This document shows positions 1-10,610 of a stretch of 64,000 nt of DNA, in pieces. Position numbers and translations under genes: made by a program. The notes beneath the pieces are model-generated. The model saw only the letters and a list, made by a program, of their open reading frames with translations. It was not told where the DNA came from and did no database searches. Source of the DNA: Pseudomonas sp. ABC1 (GTDB lineage: Bacteria; Pseudomonadota; Gammaproteobacteria; Pseudomonadales; Pseudomonadaceae); contig NZ_CP058349.1 in assembly GCF_013395055.1 (NCBI RefSeq), positions 1,982,001 to 2,046,000 of the forward strand, written 5' to 3'. How positions within the stretch are numbered: position 1 is the stretch's first letter; each line of letters starts with the position of its first letter.

Positions 1-315
1 GCTGGAGTTGAGCCAGGTGCGCCCTTGCCACTGGCTATCGCCGGCATGCCAGGCACGTCGGCTTTCATCGACCAGTTGATAGATGGTCGCAGGCGACTCA
101 CCGATCAGGTAGTGGCTGCTCACCTGCTCACGGGTCAGAATTTCCAGGGATCGAGGCAGGTCGGTTGACGTGTAATGCACGACGATATACTGCACGCGGC
201 TGTCTTGGCCGAGCGCCACATGCTGCCGTTCGATTTTCAACCCCGAAGAAGCGCAACCAGCCATCAGTACCGCGCACAGTGCGAGCGCCAGCCCTCTAAC
301 GATCGAAACCGTCAC
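1..315 (-). CDS. N-acetylmuramoyl-L-alanine amidase lipoprotein, AmpDh2-like (partial, C-terminus outside window)
   Basis: The first 105 codons are visible, from a GTG 3 nt after the stop of the upstream diguanylate cyclase gene. The N-terminus is a short basic/hydrophobic signal ending in a lipobox (LMAGC, Cys21), so the product should be a lipoprotein. It then has the Amidase_2 (AmpD/PGRP fold) pattern: a strand YIVVHYT whose His is a zinc-ligand candidate, SSHYLIGE, and RAWHAGDSQW with a second His. Family role: cleaving the MurNAc-L-Ala bond of peptidoglycan or muropeptides in the periplasm. Its place next to a GGDEF gene, an EEP gene and dsbA matches my memory of AmpDh2 (PA5485) in P. 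aeruginosa. The catalytic C-terminal part cannot be checked here. Confidence 0.85.
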   Translation of the reverse strand, partial: MTVSIVRGLALALCAVLMAGCASSGLKIERQHVALGQDSRVQYIVVHYTSTDLPRSLEILTREQVSSHYLIGESPATIYQLVDESRRAWHAGDSQWQGRTWLNSS

Positions 316-318
316 CTT

Positions 319-2165
<1,847 letters not shown>

Positions 2166-2169
<4 letters not shown>

Positions 2170-3035
2170 TCGGCTACATCCATGCGAGCAGGAAATGCGT
2201 CACCATGCTGAGCACCCGGCAGGCGGATCTCTACGGCGACAGGGAGGTGGTCGGAAATCGGGTGAGGCAGGACATCGACACGTTCCAGCGTCAGCTCCGG
2301 ACTGATCAGGATATGGTCGAGACAGCGCTGCGGACGCCAACTGGGAAAGGTCGCGTGCACCTGTGGCGCCAACAGCCCCATGTCACGCAGTGGAGAATGT
2401 TCCAGAAGATCGCGGGCATGGGTATTCATGTCCCCCATCAGCACCTGATGGCGGTAACCCGAGATCAGCTCACGGATATAGGCCAACTGCCGCGTCCTCA
2501 CTCGACCGCCAAGGGCCAGGTGCATCACCACCACGACCAGTGCGTTCTCACCCTCGCCAAAGCGAAGCAGGATCGCGCCCCGACCAGAAGGCCCTGGCAG
2601 GGGATGATCCTCCAGCACAACGGGCTCGAGACGGCTCAGGACACCATTGCTGTGCTGCGCGAAGCGTCCGAGGTTGCGGTTGAGCTGCTGATACCAGTAG
2701 GGAAATGCACCAAGCTGGGCCAGGTGCTCGACCTGGTTCACATAGCCCGAACGCAGGCTGCCGCCGTCGGCTTCCTGCAAGGCGACCAGGTCGTAGTCGC
2801 CCAGCAACTCGCCAATGCGCTGCAGATTACCCGAGCGACCGGCATGTGGCAGCAGATGCTGCCAGCTACGGGTGAGGTAATGGTGATAGCGCTCGGTGCT
2901 GATCCCGACCTGGATATTGAAGCTCAATAGCCGCAACCGCCCGTCGCAAGGCAGACCATTCCCGTCCAGGCACTCGGGAATGACATGGGGGCGACGAGCA
3001 TTGGCCGTACGCGCGGTGCTCCAGCGGCGCAACAT
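2166..3035 (-). CDS. Endonuclease/exonuclease/phosphatase (EEP) family protein
   Basis: 289 residues carrying the EEP metal-hydrolase motifs in order: LLSFNIQVG (Asn), LQEADGGS (metal-binding Glu), VVMHLALGG, LMGDMNTH (Asp/Asn pair), CLDHILIS (Asp-His) and ISDHLPVAVEI (terminal catalytic His). The fold covers DNases, phosphodiesterases and lipid or inositol phosphatases, so the substrate cannot be told from sequence. No clear signal peptide. The gene starts 6 nt after the dsbA stop and overlaps the cyclase start by 4 nt, so dsbA, EEP and GGDEF genes look like one transcription unit. The ATG at 3035 lacks a good Shine-Dalgarno sequence; coupling to dsbA may supply ribosomes. Confidence 0.9.
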
Positions 3036-3041
3036 GGTGAT

Positions 3042-3671
3042 TTACCGACTGGCGCGCTCTTTCTCGATCAGGAAATCCGCGACCTCGAGCGTACGCTCGG
3101 CGCTGCCGGACGACCCCAGGTCAAAACGGTACTTGCCATTGACCACCATCACCGGGACGCCAGTGATCTGGTAGGCCATACCCAGCTTCTTGGCCTTCTC
3201 GACACGGCTTTTCACGCCGAAGGAGTTGTAGGTCTTGAGGAAAGTCGCCTTGTCGACGCCATGTCCGGCCAGGAAGTCGGCCATGTCATCAGGGGTCGCC
3301 AGCTTCTTGCCTTCATTGTGCAGGGCGGAAAAAACCGCATTGTGCACGGAGTGTTCGACACCCATCGTCTCCAGGGTGATGAACAGTTGGCCGTGCAGGT
3401 TCCATACACCACCGAACATGGCAGGGATGCGCTTGAAGTCGACATCCTCAGGCAGCTTTTCGATCCAGGGGTTGATCACCGGCTCGAACTGATAGCAGTG
3501 CGGGCAGCCGTACCAGAACAGCTCGACGACTTCTATCTTGCCCGGCTCGGCGACAGCCACCGGGCTGCTCAGCTCGACGTATTCCTTTCCAGCCTGGAAA
3601 TCCGCCGAATACGCAGGCAGGCCGAAAAGGCTGGTGCTGGCCAGGAAGGCACCGAGAATGAATTTTCGCAT
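3042..3671 (-). CDS. dsbA: Thiol:disulfide interchange protein DsbA
   Basis: Periplasmic oxidase that introduces disulfide bonds into exported proteins, normally re-oxidised by DsbB. I start it at the ATG at 3671 (209 aa) because GGAG lies at proper spacing before it; an in-frame ATG four codons upstream at 3683 would place that GGAG inside the gene. Signal peptide residues 1-22 (hydrophobic core, PAYS-A cleavage). Thioredoxin fold with the redox motif CPHC at 56-59, preceded by ELFWYG, and the cis-proline loop TGVPVMVV near the C-terminus. The length is typical of Pseudomonas DsbA. First gene of a probable dsbA-EEP-GGDEF unit behind the cytochrome c4 terminator. Confidence 0.97.
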   Translation of the reverse strand: MRKFILGAFLASTSLFGLPAYSADFQAGKEYVELSSPVAVAEPGKIEVVELFWYGCPHCYQFEPVINPWIEKLPEDVDFKRIPAMFGGVWNLHGQLFITLETMGVEHSVHNAVFSALHNEGKKLATPDDMADFLAGHGVDKATFLKTYNSFGVKSRVEKAKKLGMAYQITGVPVMVVNGKYRFDLGSSGSAERTLEVADFLIEKERASR

Positions 3672-3787
3672 GTATGACTCCATTGACTGTTCAAAGCGCT
3701 CTACATGGGGCGACAGGCTGAATGAAAACGCTTCGCCTGACTACCCCTTTGAGAAGCGGCCACCAAATTTAATGGGGCCTGAAATGC

Positions 3788-3820
3788 AAAAGGCGGCCCG
3801 GAAACTCCGGACCGCCTTTT
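3788..3820 (-). terminator. Rho-independent terminator behind the cytochrome c4 gene
   Basis: A hairpin with arms AAAAGGCGG / CCGCCTTTT extended by CCGG/CCGG around loop AAACT, with one C-A mismatch. Because A- and T-tracts flank both sides it could act in both directions. It lies 20 nt after the cytochrome c4 stop and separates that gene from dsbA. Confidence 0.85.
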
Positions 3821-3839
3821 ATGACCGCAAATCAGGCTA

Positions 3840-4472
3840 TCAGTGCAGGCCCTGGATGTAGCTGGCCAGTGCTTCGATGTCCTTGTTGCTCAGCTTCGCA
3901 GCGATGGTGCGCATGATCTGTGCGTCGCCATCGTTGGTGCGGTTGCCTTCGCGGAAATCGGTCAATTGCTTGATCGTGTAAGTCGCGTGCTGGCCACCCA
4001 GATGCGGATAGGCAGCAGCTTCGATACCGACACCGTTGGGTGCGTGGCAACCGGTACAGGCGGGCATGCCGAGTTCCAGCTTGCCGCCACGGAACAGGCG
4101 CTCGCCATGCTCGACCAGAGCAGGATCGGCGAAACCAACCGTCACGTTCTGGCTGGCGAAGTAAGCCGCGATATCTGCCAGGTCCTGGTCATTGTAGGAA
4201 TCCAGCATCGCGGTCATTTCCAGGATCTTGCGACCGGTACCCGGAGCGGCTGTCGGCGAACTACCGGCCTTGATATCCTTGAGTTGCTTGAGCAGGTACT
4301 TCTCGCCCTGGCCAGCCAGTTTGGGGAAATTAGGCAGGGGGCTGTTACCATCGGCACCATGGCAGGCACCACACACGGCTACCTTGCCTTGACCGGCTTG
4401 CGCATCTCCAGCCGCATGGGCCATACCGGTGATGCCAAGGGTCAACAGCAGACTCACGAGTACTTTGTTCAT
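3840..4472 (-). CDS. cc4: Dihaem cytochrome c4
   Basis: Periplasmic electron carrier of 210 residues (ATG at 4472; a TTG four codons upstream is less likely). Signal peptide 1-20 ends MAHA-A. Two class I cytochrome c domains, each with a haem-binding motif: CGACH at 34-38 and CTGCH at 139-143. Probable distal Met ligands occur in both halves. In Pseudomonas it feeds electrons to cbb3-type terminal oxidases. Divergent from engB; the roughly 250-nt space between them must hold both promoters. Confidence 0.95.
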   Translation of the reverse strand: MNKVLVSLLLTLGITGMAHAAGDAQAGQGKVAVCGACHGADGNSPLPNFPKLAGQGEKYLLKQLKDIKAGSSPTAAPGTGRKILEMTAMLDSYNDQDLADIAAYFASQNVTVGFADPALVEHGERLFRGGKLELGMPACTGCHAPNGVGIEAAAYPHLGGQHATYTIKQLTDFREGNRTNDGDAQIMRTIAAKLSNKDIEALASYIQGLH

Positions 4473-4726
4473 CAGCTCATCCAACTACGGCTAAAGGGTT
4501 GTTAGAAATCTTTTTGGGCCGCGAACAGCACAGGCTGCGGCGGCACTCGTTATAGGGCGTACCATCTCGGGTCAGTACCACGGCAGACATGCAAAACCGA
4601 TTGAAGACTCCCGGTTCGCCTGCCTTCCAGACCAAAGCGCACACAAAATTTGCGGCATTATATACTGGCGTCCCTGAAACGGAAATGAACCATTGCCGCA
4701 CCCCCTGCACACTCACCGGAACGACC

Positions 4727-5374
4727 ATGCTCCCGAAAAATCCGATACTCGGCCTGTGCCAACAGGCCTCATTCATGATCAGCGCCGCCAAGGTCGACCA
4801 GTGCCCAGCGGACGAGGGCATGGAGGTCGCCTTTGCCGGCCGTTCCAACGCAGGCAAGTCCAGCGCACTGAACACCCTGACTCACGCCAACCTGGCCCGC
4901 ACCTCGAAAACGCCGGGGCGTACGCAATTGCTGAACTTCTTCCGACTGGATGAGGAACGGCGCCTGGTCGACCTGCCCGGCTATGGCTACGCCAAGGTGC
5001 CTATCCCGCTCAAGCAGCACTGGCAGCGCCACCTGGAGGCCTATCTGGGGAGCCGTGAAAGCCTGGTCGGTGTCTTCCTGATGATGGACATTCGCCACCC
5101 GCTGACCGAATTCGACCGGATGATGCTGGACTGGGCCAGTGCCAGTGGAATGCCGCTGCACATCCTGCTGACCAAAGCGGACAAGCTGGCTTTCGGCGCG
5201 GCCAAGACCGCGCTGCTGAGCATCAGCCGCGATATTCATCGTCAATGGGGAACGGACGCGAGCATCCAACTGTTCTCCGCACCCAAGCGCCAGGGCGTGG
5301 AAGAGGCACAATTGGTGCTGGCCCAATGGCTGGGCCTGCTGGAAGCAGAAGAAGAGCCTGCCGAGGAAGACTGA
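4727..5374 (+). CDS. engB: Ribosome-biogenesis / cell-division GTPase EngB (YihA/YsxC)
   Basis: A 215-residue GTPase of the TrmE-Era-EngA-YihA-Septin class, needed for late large-subunit assembly in related bacteria. G-motifs: G1 GRSNAGKS, G2 threonine in KTPGRTQ, G3 DLPGYGYAK, G4 TKADK. I use the ATG at 4727 because the product then begins MLPKNPILGLC, the usual Pseudomonas N-terminus; the frame is open further upstream to 4589 but that extension has no family resemblance. A TATACT hexamer at 4661-4666 is a candidate -10 box. Ends in a 12-bp palindrome shared with the convergent gene. Confidence 0.95.
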   Translation: MLPKNPILGLCQQASFMISAAKVDQCPADEGMEVAFAGRSNAGKSSALNTLTHANLARTSKTPGRTQLLNFFRLDEERRLVDLPGYGYAKVPIPLKQHWQRHLEAYLGSRESLVGVFLMMDIRHPLTEFDRMMLDWASASGMPLHILLTKADKLAFGAAKTALLSISRDIHRQWGTDASIQLFSAPKRQGVEEAQLVLAQWLGLLEAEEEPAEED

Positions 5375-5391
5375 GGCCCCTGTGGCCATAC

Positions 5392-5417
5392 GCACACCCT
5401 GTGCCCACAGGGTGTGC
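5392..5417. terminator. Perfect 12-bp palindrome between convergent genes
   Basis: GCACACCCTGTG and CACAGGGTGTGC are separated by only 2 nt, giving a strong hairpin with a tight loop. There is no T-tract, so it may be a bidirectional transcription barrier or a repetitive palindromic unit. It sits between the stop codons of engB (plus) and the response-regulator gene (minus). Confidence 0.6.
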
Positions 5418-5427
5418 TGCGCCGCCG

Positions 5428-6351
5428 CTAGGCGCCGGGGGAAAAGTGCTTCTGCGCCGTGCCCCTGGCAATCAGGCGGGACAGGTAGTCGAGCTTCTGA
5501 GGATCGCGGTCGACGAAGCGGAACGTCAGTTGCAACCAGTCGCTATCGGGCTTGGGCTCCAGTGCGGCCACGGCATGCAGGTAGCCATTGAGGCGTGCGA
5601 CCTCACCACCCTCCCCCTGCTCCAGATCGAGCACCGCGCTCTCCAGAACCTGTGGCAGAGCCTCCCCACGGCGCACGACCAGCGCCGCCTCTTTCAAGCT
5701 CAGGCCCTTGATGACACACGCCATCGTCCCGCAGGACAGGCGCAATTGCCCCTGTCCACGACCCGCGGAGGCAGAACCCGCTTTCGGCGCAGCACTCGCG
5801 GCAGGCGCTGGTGAAGGTAGCCCCAGCGCAGGTGCCTGAGATGCCGCCGGAGCGGCAGGTGGGGCCACTTTGACGTCCGCGCGGCCACCGGTCAGGGCTG
5901 CCAGGGAGTCGTTCCCCGTACCCGTGATGACATTTCTCACCGGTGCGCTCGCCGCCAGGGCATCCAGCTTGCCCGCACGGCTCAGCGCCTTGCGCACCTT
6001 GGTGGTCAGTTGCTCGTTGGTGAACGGCTTGCCGATGAAGTCGGAAACGCCCGACTGGATGGCCTGCACCACATTCTCCTTGTCTCCCCGGCTGGTCACC
6101 ATGATGAACGGGATGGACTTCAGGGTTTCGTGCGCACGGCACCAGGTCAGCAGCTCCAGGCCCGACATTTCAGGCATTTCCCAGTCGCAGAGCACCAGGT
6201 CGAAACGCTCGCGCATCAGCAGTTGCTGTGCCTTGCGGCCATCCACCGCATCTTCGAGAACAATCCCCGGAAACTGGCTGCGAAGTCCCTTCTTCACCAG
6301 ATCACGGATGAACGGGGCATCATCCACCACCAACACACTGACCTTGCTCAT
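5428..6351 (-). CDS. Response regulator: CheY-like receiver plus PilZ-like C-terminal domain
   Basis: 307 residues from the ATG at 6351 (GGAG upstream at acceptable spacing). The N-terminal receiver has acidic pair Asp10-Asp11, phospho-acceptor Asp56 in VLCDWEMPEMSG, the T/S switch region MVTSRG and conserved Lys in GKPF. A linker of about 70 residues rich in Ala/Pro follows. The last ~110 residues resemble a PilZ fold (LSLKEAALVV, then WLQLTFRFVD) but lack the RxxxR and (D/N)xSxxG cyclic-di-GMP ligands, so binding of that messenger is doubtful. No kinase gene is adjacent. The domain call for the C-terminus is inference. Confidence 0.82.
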   Translation of the reverse strand: MSKVSVLVVDDAPFIRDLVKKGLRSQFPGIVLEDAVDGRKAQQLLMRERFDLVLCDWEMPEMSGLELLTWCRAHETLKSIPFIMVTSRGDKENVVQAIQSGVSDFIGKPFTNEQLTTKVRKALSRAGKLDALAASAPVRNVITGTGNDSLAALTGGRADVKVAPPAAPAASQAPALGLPSPAPAASAAPKAGSASAGRGQGQLRLSCGTMACVIKGLSLKEAALVVRRGEALPQVLESAVLDLEQGEGGEVARLNGYLHAVAALEPKPDSDWLQLTFRFVDRDPQKLDYLSRLIARGTAQKHFSPGA

Positions 6352-6546
6352 CAAACACTCCTGCTCCAATGCCGCCAGCATATCGGCATGGGCACGCCGA
6401 AATAAAGCGTTATGGCAAAACGCCGCAACCCGACCCCAGCGAGCCGCTCCAAGCCACTTCGGCAACGGCGACCCGACACCTCCACGGAGGACAAGCGCAC
6501 CCGCTGGCGGCATACTACCCGGCGATCACAGACCCACGAGGCCGCC

Positions 6547-7335
6547 ATGGTCCAGCCTATTCTCGTCGCCCACGACCTGAGCCACGAAGCAGATATCGCC
6601 TTGCGCCGGGCCGTGCAACTGGCACGCCAGACGTCATCCAGCCTGCACCTTGTGCATGTCGCGAGCGCGCAGACCGATGAGGGAGATGCCAGGCAGGGCC
6701 TGCAAGAGCGCCTGGCGGCACTCGCACCAGACATCCAGAACTGCTGGATCAGGCACGGCAACCCCGTGGAAGAAGTGCTGACCCTGGCGCACGGGCTGGA
6801 GGCAAGCCTCCTGGTTCTGGGGCGCCATCATCGCCAATCGCCCAGGGGCTTCGCCGGCACGACGCTGGAGCGCATCCTTCTTGGCAGCGATATTCCCCTG
6901 CTGCTGGCGGTACGCGACGACACATCGCCCTACTCGCGCGCCCTGGCCGCCCTGGACTTTTCCGGCGCCGCCAGCCGGGCCATGCAGGCTGCACGCAATC
7001 TACTGCCCGAGGACGCGCACCTGCACGCTCTGCATATCCATGAAAAAGCCGAGATAGAAGCAGTCGACGATGACGAACAGGCACTTCAACTGAGCCTGTT
7101 CGAACAGTTGCTCGCCGACCTCCAGCAAACCTGGCCCACTCACGGCCCGAACCTGAGCCACAGCCTGGTAGCCGGCGAAAGAAGCAGGCGCCTGGAACAG
7201 GTTATCGAGCAGCAGCGACCAGATGTGCTGGCGATGGGCACGAGCCGACGCGAGGAAATGAGCAGCGCCCTGCTAGGCAGCCTGAGCCGCGAGGTACTGG
7301 AGCAGCCACCCTGCGACATCCTCGTGGCGCCCTAG
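6547..7335 (+). CDS. Tandem universal stress protein (UspA family)
   Basis: 262 residues with two UspA domains, about 1-125 and 135-262. Each begins with a beta strand and Asp typical of the fold (ILVAHDLS; ALAALDFS). The first ends in the region LGRHHRQ and the second in AMGTSRREEMSSALLGSLSREVLEQ, which matches the ATP-loop consensus Gx2GxnGS only partly. Cytoplasmic; family members protect against stress by mechanisms not defined by sequence. GAGG precedes the ATG at 6547. Divergently transcribed from the receiver gene with a 195-nt spacer. Confidence 0.9.
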   Translation: MVQPILVAHDLSHEADIALRRAVQLARQTSSSLHLVHVASAQTDEGDARQGLQERLAALAPDIQNCWIRHGNPVEEVLTLAHGLEASLLVLGRHHRQSPRGFAGTTLERILLGSDIPLLLAVRDDTSPYSRALAALDFSGAASRAMQAARNLLPEDAHLHALHIHEKAEIEAVDDDEQALQLSLFEQLLADLQQTWPTHGPNLSHSLVAGERSRRLEQVIEQQRPDVLAMGTSRREEMSSALLGSLSREVLEQPPCDILVAP

Positions 7336-7392
7336 GGACTGCGCCGTCGTACAACGGCAGCAACCCCCAAGGACACCTGGATCAGTGGAGTA

Positions 7393-7731
7393 TCAGGAGC
7401 CGCTTTCGTCCAGCAGCGCGGCTTCGGGTGCATTCTTCTTCACCGACTCGACGCCGGCGTTGCAACTGGCGGCACTGGCATACATCTGGCTCTGCCCGAC
7501 CACCTGGCCATTGGTCGCCTTCAAGACGAAGTACTGCTTGTCGTTGCTCGACGTTTTGATTTCAAAAGCCCCCTCACGCACGGCATTGCGCCGCACCGAA
7601 TCGATACCGTTGAGCGCAGAAGCGTGAGCCTTGTATTGCTCGCTGGTGAGGATCACCTGGCCGTTGCTGGCCAGCAGGTTGAAATGAAACTGCCCGTTCT
7701 GGGCTTTCTTCAGATGGAATTTTCCGGACAT
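7393..7731 (-). CDS. DUF1508 (YegP-type) protein with two repeats
   Basis: 112 residues made of two copies of a roughly 50-residue unit: GQFHFNLLASNGQVILTSEQY and KQYFVLKATNGQVVGQSQMY share the F-x-L-x-A-x-NG-Q-V core of DUF1508. Start at 7731 is set by AGGAG 8 nt upstream; the frame stays open much further upstream only as an artefact of high GC. Function is unknown in the family (YegP of E. coli is uncharacterised). Stands alone behind the UspA gene. Confidence 0.9.
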   Translation of the reverse strand: MSGKFHLKKAQNGQFHFNLLASNGQVILTSEQYKAHASALNGIDSVRRNAVREGAFEIKTSSNDKQYFVLKATNGQVVGQSQMYASAASCNAGVESVKKNAPEAALLDESGS

Positions 7732-7868
7732 CGCATTTCTCCTGAATGGACATGGCCACTCAAGACTAGCTGCAATGTGCAATGCCGTCAGCAGGATGGG
7801 GACGGACGTATCCGCTTGCCCGGAATCGCGCCACACACAGCGCGTGAGAGCCATGTGTGGCGCGGCCA

Positions 7869-10415
7869 TCAGTAATTGATGGTGTAGCTGAGCGCGTAGG
7901 TCCTGCCCTGTGCGTAGATACTCGATACCGGCGCAAAGGTGACTGCGGACTGCTGGCTGTAGACCGTGCGGTATTGCCGGTTCAGCGCGTTGTACACGCC
8001 GAAATCCAGTCGCCCTTCGAACGCCGACACATGCGCCAGCACGTCCATGACGGCATAGCCGTTTATGTCGGCGGCGGTATTGGGCTGCACATTGGCATCG
8101 GTGACGGCCTTCAACCCATCCTTGTAGGCCTTGTCGGTGCCTTGTACCGCCAGTAATTGAACCCGCGCGCCATAGCCTTGCAGGCTGTCCCATTCGGCAA
8201 ACAGCGTCGCCTTGCCCGGGGAGATCTGGTAGGCGTTGAGCTCGCGCCACTTGCCCGCCGCATCCTTGAACTGGCCGCGGGTATAGGCCAGGGTGCCGCC
8301 GACACTGAACACATCGGCAATCGGGTAACTGGCCGTGAGTTCGGCGCCATAGACACGCTGGTCGGTATCCGCCAGGTTGGCCGAGCGGTCGGCGTTGAAC
8401 TGCACCACTTTGTCCGAGGTGTTGTAGAAACCGGTCAGGCCCAGCTCCATGCCGCGCGGATCCAGCCAACGCCAGCCCAACTCGTAGTTATTGACGGTGA
8501 TCGGCTCGATGTTCGCCTCGGACACGCTGATGGTCCCGACATCGCGCAACATGCGTTGCACATCGGGGAAGCTGAAGCCCTGGGAGAAATTGGCGAACAC
8601 TTGCTGGTCATCGGTCAGCTTGTACACCGCGCCCAGGTTGAACAGTACCTTGTCCGCATCGGTAGAATCGCTGGCTACCGGTGTGAGGTCGGCACTCTGG
8701 CCTTGCGCAGCCCGCTGTGCCTGGCGTGAAGGGATGTAGGCGTCGGCATCCGCGCGAATGTACTGGTAGCGCAGGCCAGCCTGCAGACTCAGCCGGTCGG
8801 TCAGGCCGTACTCGCCCTGCAGGAAGCCACCCACACTCTGGATCGTGGTATCGGGTCCGCCGCCAAAGCGCTTCCCGGTGTCCTCGTAGTGCCTACCGAC
8901 ATCGGAGGCGCGCAGCAGATCGTAGTCCAGGCGGTCTTTCTCGTAGTCGTAGTCTGCGCCGTAGGTGAGCGCCAGCGTGCGTCCGCCAATGACGAGGTCC
9001 GACTGGATGGTCGAGCGCAGCCCGGCAATGTCGATGTCGGACTCGGACTGATTGGCGAAGGCGGTGCCACTGTAGACGGGGAAGAAGCGCAGTTGCTCCT
9101 TGCGATAGTAAGCCTCCAGGTTCAGTACCTGTCCGAAGACATCCAGGTTCTGGTACTGCGTATTGAGTGCATAGCGCTTGGTGAAGGGCTGGTCGCTGAG
9201 CTTCAGGCCCTTGACTCCCTCATAGGACTGCGGCCCGGTGGCGGCAGAGTAGCCGGGACCGTAGTCCGGGGCGTAATCGGTGTTCTGATCTTCCTTGTAG
9301 TACTGCACGCCCAGGCTGAGCGACTGGTTTTCATCCAGGCGCACGTTCACTCGGCTATTGAGGTCCAGTGTGTCGGTGTCCTGCCGGCTGGTCTGGTAGG
9401 GCTCGGTGCCGATGCGTTTGCCATCGCCATCGAACTGCAACCCTCGGCGGGTGACATTGGCGCCCAGAAAACCATCCACATCGTCACGGGCAAACGAGAC
9501 GGTCTGGCCCAGCTCGTAGGCCAGTCCGTCACCACGGAACTGGTCACCCGTAGTCACGCCCGCACGGGTTTCGAAACTCAACGGTGTGGCGGCATCGGCC
9601 CGGCGGGTGATGATGTTGATCACCCCTCCGGTCGCCCCCGAGCCATAAATGCTGGTCGCACCGGACAACACTTCGACACGCTCGATCAGGCTCGGACTGA
9701 TGCTGTTCAACTGCCGCGAGGCATCCCGCGAACCGGTCTGGGAGACGCCATCGATCATGATGAGTACGTTGCGCCCACGCATCGTCTGGCCATAGTTGCT
9801 GGTGGTACCGCTGCTGGGCGCCAGGGAAGGCACCAGCTGCGCCAGGACGTCACTGATCTTGCGCCCCGAGGCGGCCTGCTGAGCGATCTGCTGCTGATCG
9901 ATGATCTGCACCGCCCCGGCGATCTCGGCAATGCTTCTCGGCGTTCGCGTGGCGGTCACGAGGGTGCTCTGGAACTCGAGCGAACCGCGATCTTCGGCCG
10001 CCTCGCGACGAGCCCGGGCACTGGTAATCCGGGTTGCGCCCAGCTCGAGCTGATGACTGCCGTCGAGCAGTACATAACCGCCATTGCCCTGGCGCTGTGC
10101 CTGCAAGCCACTGCCCTCGAGCAGACGGGCCAGCCCCTCATCGACGCTGTAGCGCCCTTGCAGCCCCTGAGAAACCAGGCCTTCAGTCTGGTTGGAGGCG
10201 AACGACAACGTCACACCAGCGGCCGTGGCGAACTGGCTGAGCACGCTGCCGAGCGGGCCGGCGGCGATCTGGTAGACAGCGGATTGTGTCTGCGCCTGGA
10301 CAGCGACAGGCAATGCCAGTAACGCAGGTGCAGACGCCAGGCTCAAGCCGAACAGGGCCAGGCGGACGGCACGTGCCAGCGGCTTGCTGGCTGGACGATG
10401 GGATGGGCAGGACAT
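7869..10415 (-). CDS. TonB-dependent siderophore receptor with signalling domain (IutA/ChtA-like barrel)
   Basis: About 848 residues. Signal peptide to roughly residue 43 (AVQAQ), then an STN signalling domain (AAGPLGSVLSQFATAAG), a plug domain (MRGRNVLIMIDGVSQTGSRD, SIYGSGATGGVINIITRR) and a 22-strand barrel ending in aromatic Tyr. Plug and barrel motifs resemble the aerobactin receptor IutA. The STN domain lets bound ligand signal to the FecR protein encoded upstream. I prefer the ATG at 10415 (AAGGAA before it) over 10430: with it the distance to the upstream sigma promoter equals that of the second receptor in this window. Last gene of signalling system 1. Confidence 0.93.
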   Translation of the reverse strand: MSCPSHRPASKPLARAVRLALFGLSLASAPALLALPVAVQAQTQSAVYQIAAGPLGSVLSQFATAAGVTLSFASNQTEGLVSQGLQGRYSVDEGLARLLEGSGLQAQRQGNGGYVLLDGSHQLELGATRITSARARREAAEDRGSLEFQSTLVTATRTPRSIAEIAGAVQIIDQQQIAQQAASGRKISDVLAQLVPSLAPSSGTTSNYGQTMRGRNVLIMIDGVSQTGSRDASRQLNSISPSLIERVEVLSGATSIYGSGATGGVINIITRRADAATPLSFETRAGVTTGDQFRGDGLAYELGQTVSFARDDVDGFLGANVTRRGLQFDGDGKRIGTEPYQTSRQDTDTLDLNSRVNVRLDENQSLSLGVQYYKEDQNTDYAPDYGPGYSAATGPQSYEGVKGLKLSDQPFTKRYALNTQYQNLDVFGQVLNLEAYYRKEQLRFFPVYSGTAFANQSESDIDIAGLRSTIQSDLVIGGRTLALTYGADYDYEKDRLDYDLLRASDVGRHYEDTGKRFGGGPDTTIQSVGGFLQGEYGLTDRLSLQAGLRYQYIRADADAYIPSRQAQRAAQGQSADLTPVASDSTDADKVLFNLGAVYKLTDDQQVFANFSQGFSFPDVQRMLRDVGTISVSEANIEPITVNNYELGWRWLDPRGMELGLTGFYNTSDKVVQFNADRSANLADTDQRVYGAELTASYPIADVFSVGGTLAYTRGQFKDAAGKWRELNAYQISPGKATLFAEWDSLQGYGARVQLLAVQGTDKAYKDGLKAVTDANVQPNTAADINGYAVMDVLAHVSAFEGRLDFGVYNALNRQYRTVYSQQSAVTFAPVSSIYAQGRTYALSYTINY

Positions 10416-10474
10416 TGGAAGTTCCTTCATTGGCAGGAGTGGAAGGGCAGCACTGAAGACTGCTTACCTGCCTG

Positions 10475-10504
10475 GCCGAACGAGAATAGAAATCAGCAAC
10501 CCCT
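10475..10504 (-). promoter_or_regulatory. Predicted ECF-sigma promoter of receptor 1
   Basis: Thirty nucleotides on the minus strand (AGGGGTTGC...ATTCTCGTTCGGC) match 26 of 30 with the element in front of the second TonB receptor at 59973. Both end 59 nt before the receptor ATG. An AT-rich block lies just upstream in both. The CGT within the downstream half fits the -10 type of iron-starvation sigma factors (established knowledge, recalled). Confidence 0.8.
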
Positions 10505-10575
10505 GACCGAAAAGAATTTATCGCCGCTGGACGGGGCGAGGAGCATTGCCCCGATATCCATCACTGTGTGGACCC

Positions 10576-10602
10576 GATGGATATCGCTTCGCTCAATCCA
10601 TC
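10576..10602 (-). repeat. 27-bp palindromic repeat, copy 1
   Basis: On the minus strand it reads GATGGATTGAGCG then AAGCGATATCCATC. Members at 27140 and 29130 share the skeleton GATGG...GAGCG.AGCG.TA..C.TC. It lies 8 nt after the fecR stop, before the receptor promoter, where its hairpin could reduce read-through. Confidence 0.8.
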
Positions 10603-10610
10603 CCATGGAC

